This document shows, one piece after another, positions 63,632 to 64,000 of a DNA stretch of 64,000 nucleotides. The first letter of the stretch is position 1. Every line of letters begins with the position of its first letter. This DNA comes from JAGWRI01 sp035700805 (lineage in GTDB: Bacteria; Gemmatimonadota; Gemmatimonadetes; Gemmatimonadales; Gemmatimonadaceae): positions 87,894 through 151,893 of the forward strand of contig DASSOG010000032.1 of NCBI GenBank assembly GCA_035700805.1. Direction: 5' to 3'. The translations under genes were made by a program, and so were the position numbers. Below the pieces are notes generated by a model. The model did no database searches, was not told the DNA's origin, and saw nothing but the letters and a program-made list of their open reading frames with translations.

Positions 63632-64000
63632 TTATCGCCATGAGACACGTGGACACGCCCCAAGATCTGAGCAAATGTTCGGATAAGCACTGAAAGTATA
63701 GAGCGTGTCAGTCGCGCCGTCGGGTCGTAGTGAGACGATTCCGACGAACGTGACCCGTTTTCCACCACTCTCCGTAAAAACGGGTCCGCCGCTGTCGCCA
63801 TAGTCAGCAAGCCCTGACGTGATGGTTTGGCACTTCAATTCATACCCTGACAGGCCCGGGACCGGAGCTTCAAAGTTCACACACGATTCAGTCACGGTAC
63901 CGGAATGCCAGCCCGTGACCGCACCCGTGTGGTCCAAGTGAACCCCTTCCCACGGCTGGTCATCGAAGTACTCCGTGACCCGACGGCTCGTGCTGTCCTT
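63632..64000 (-). CDS. Trypsin-like serine protease, C-terminal part (cut by window edge)
   Basis: The reading frame is open to the right edge; 122 codons are visible. The chymotrypsin-fold active-site motif DYGDSGGPVF (nucleophile Ser) is preceded by GAVTGWHSGTVTESCVNFEA, where TGWHSGTV is typical of streptogrisin/trypsin-like barrels, and followed by VTFVGIVSLR. Three cysteines could form disulfides (CVNF, LKCQT, NICSD). His and Asp of the triad lie outside the window. The region looks less GC-rich than the rest. Family S1 assignment is strong; the exact type and export signal cannot be seen. Confidence 0.8.
   Translation of the reverse strand, partial: KDSTSRRVTEYFDDQPWEGVHLDHTGAVTGWHSGTVTESCVNFEAPVPGLSGYELKCQTITSGLADYGDSGGPVFTESGGKRVTFVGIVSLRPDGATDTLYTFSAYPNICSDLGACPRVSWR

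Overview
The window is GC-rich, Gram-negative chromosomal DNA that fits Gemmatimonadota best. This is inference from gene content: a Ser/Thr kinase fused to a TPR tail, a SurA-type chaperone and TonB/RND/TolC envelope genes (so an outer membrane), many GTG starts, and genes packed with 1- to 8-nt stop/start overlaps. No transposase, integrase, phage gene, CRISPR array or rRNA was seen. The two tRNA genes (Asn-GTT, Lys-TTT) lack an encoded CCA.

Layout. (1) 1-9281, minus strand: pdxA (cut by the edge), surA, a second PpiC-type lipoprotein isomerase, then mfd behind a BatA-like protein and a DUF58 protein. (2) 9440-21079, plus strand: thirteen genes in one almost gapless run: lepA, a family-9 glycosyltransferase, a ROK kinase, a PfkB-type kinase, an STAS-like/HATPase protein, an STAS-like/winged-helix protein, a 101-aa unknown, a trans-sulfuration PLP enzyme, ftsE, ftsX, an EnvC-like factor, a zinc ribbon and endonuclease IV. 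(3) 21143-27182: a small Cys/His envelope protein followed by a TolC/adaptor/CzcA heavy-metal efflux set. (4) 27251-32468: malic enzyme-phosphotransacetylase fusion, PEP carboxykinase and an HD hydrolase. (5) 32482-36780, minus: a 62-aa orphan, PP2C phosphatase, triple-FHA protein and an ABC exporter. (6) 36919-46260: uvrA, tRNA-Asn, a pilin-like pair, purE-purK, uppS, a winged-helix regulator with a membrane partner, DNA polymerase III delta' and moaC. (7) 46340-50106: two lytic transglycosylases, rpiB, a DinB-like protein and a thioesterase. (8) 50243-56610: kinase-TPR protein, TauE/DUF1634 pair and two cation/proton antiporters. (9) 56715-62306: YceI protein, porin, tRNA-Lys, a small Cys/Met protein, a TonB receptor and a CHRD-like protein. 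(10) 62307-64000: a 422-bp gene-free stretch, then a small membrane ORF, a lipoprotein and the C-terminal part of a trypsin-like protease, in DNA that looks less GC-rich.

The genes fall into a few jobs. SurA, the second isomerase and the transglycosylases serve the envelope. FtsEX with EnvC controls septal wall cleavage. PP2C, FHA and the kinase suggest phospho-Ser/Thr signalling. Malic enzyme-PTA with PckA controls carbon flow at the malate/pyruvate/PEP/oxaloacetate node. CzcCBA, the TonB receptor and two small Cys-containing exported proteins point to metal handling.

The most unusual items are the STAS/HATPase plus STAS/wHTH plus unknown-protein cassette (14253-15989), a recurring TAnnTT promoter box placed so close to start codons that many mRNAs may be leaderless, a structured leader before the antiporters, Pho-box-like phased repeats before the porin, and an inverted repeat before the winged-helix/membrane pair. 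All calls come from reading the sequence; no database search was run.
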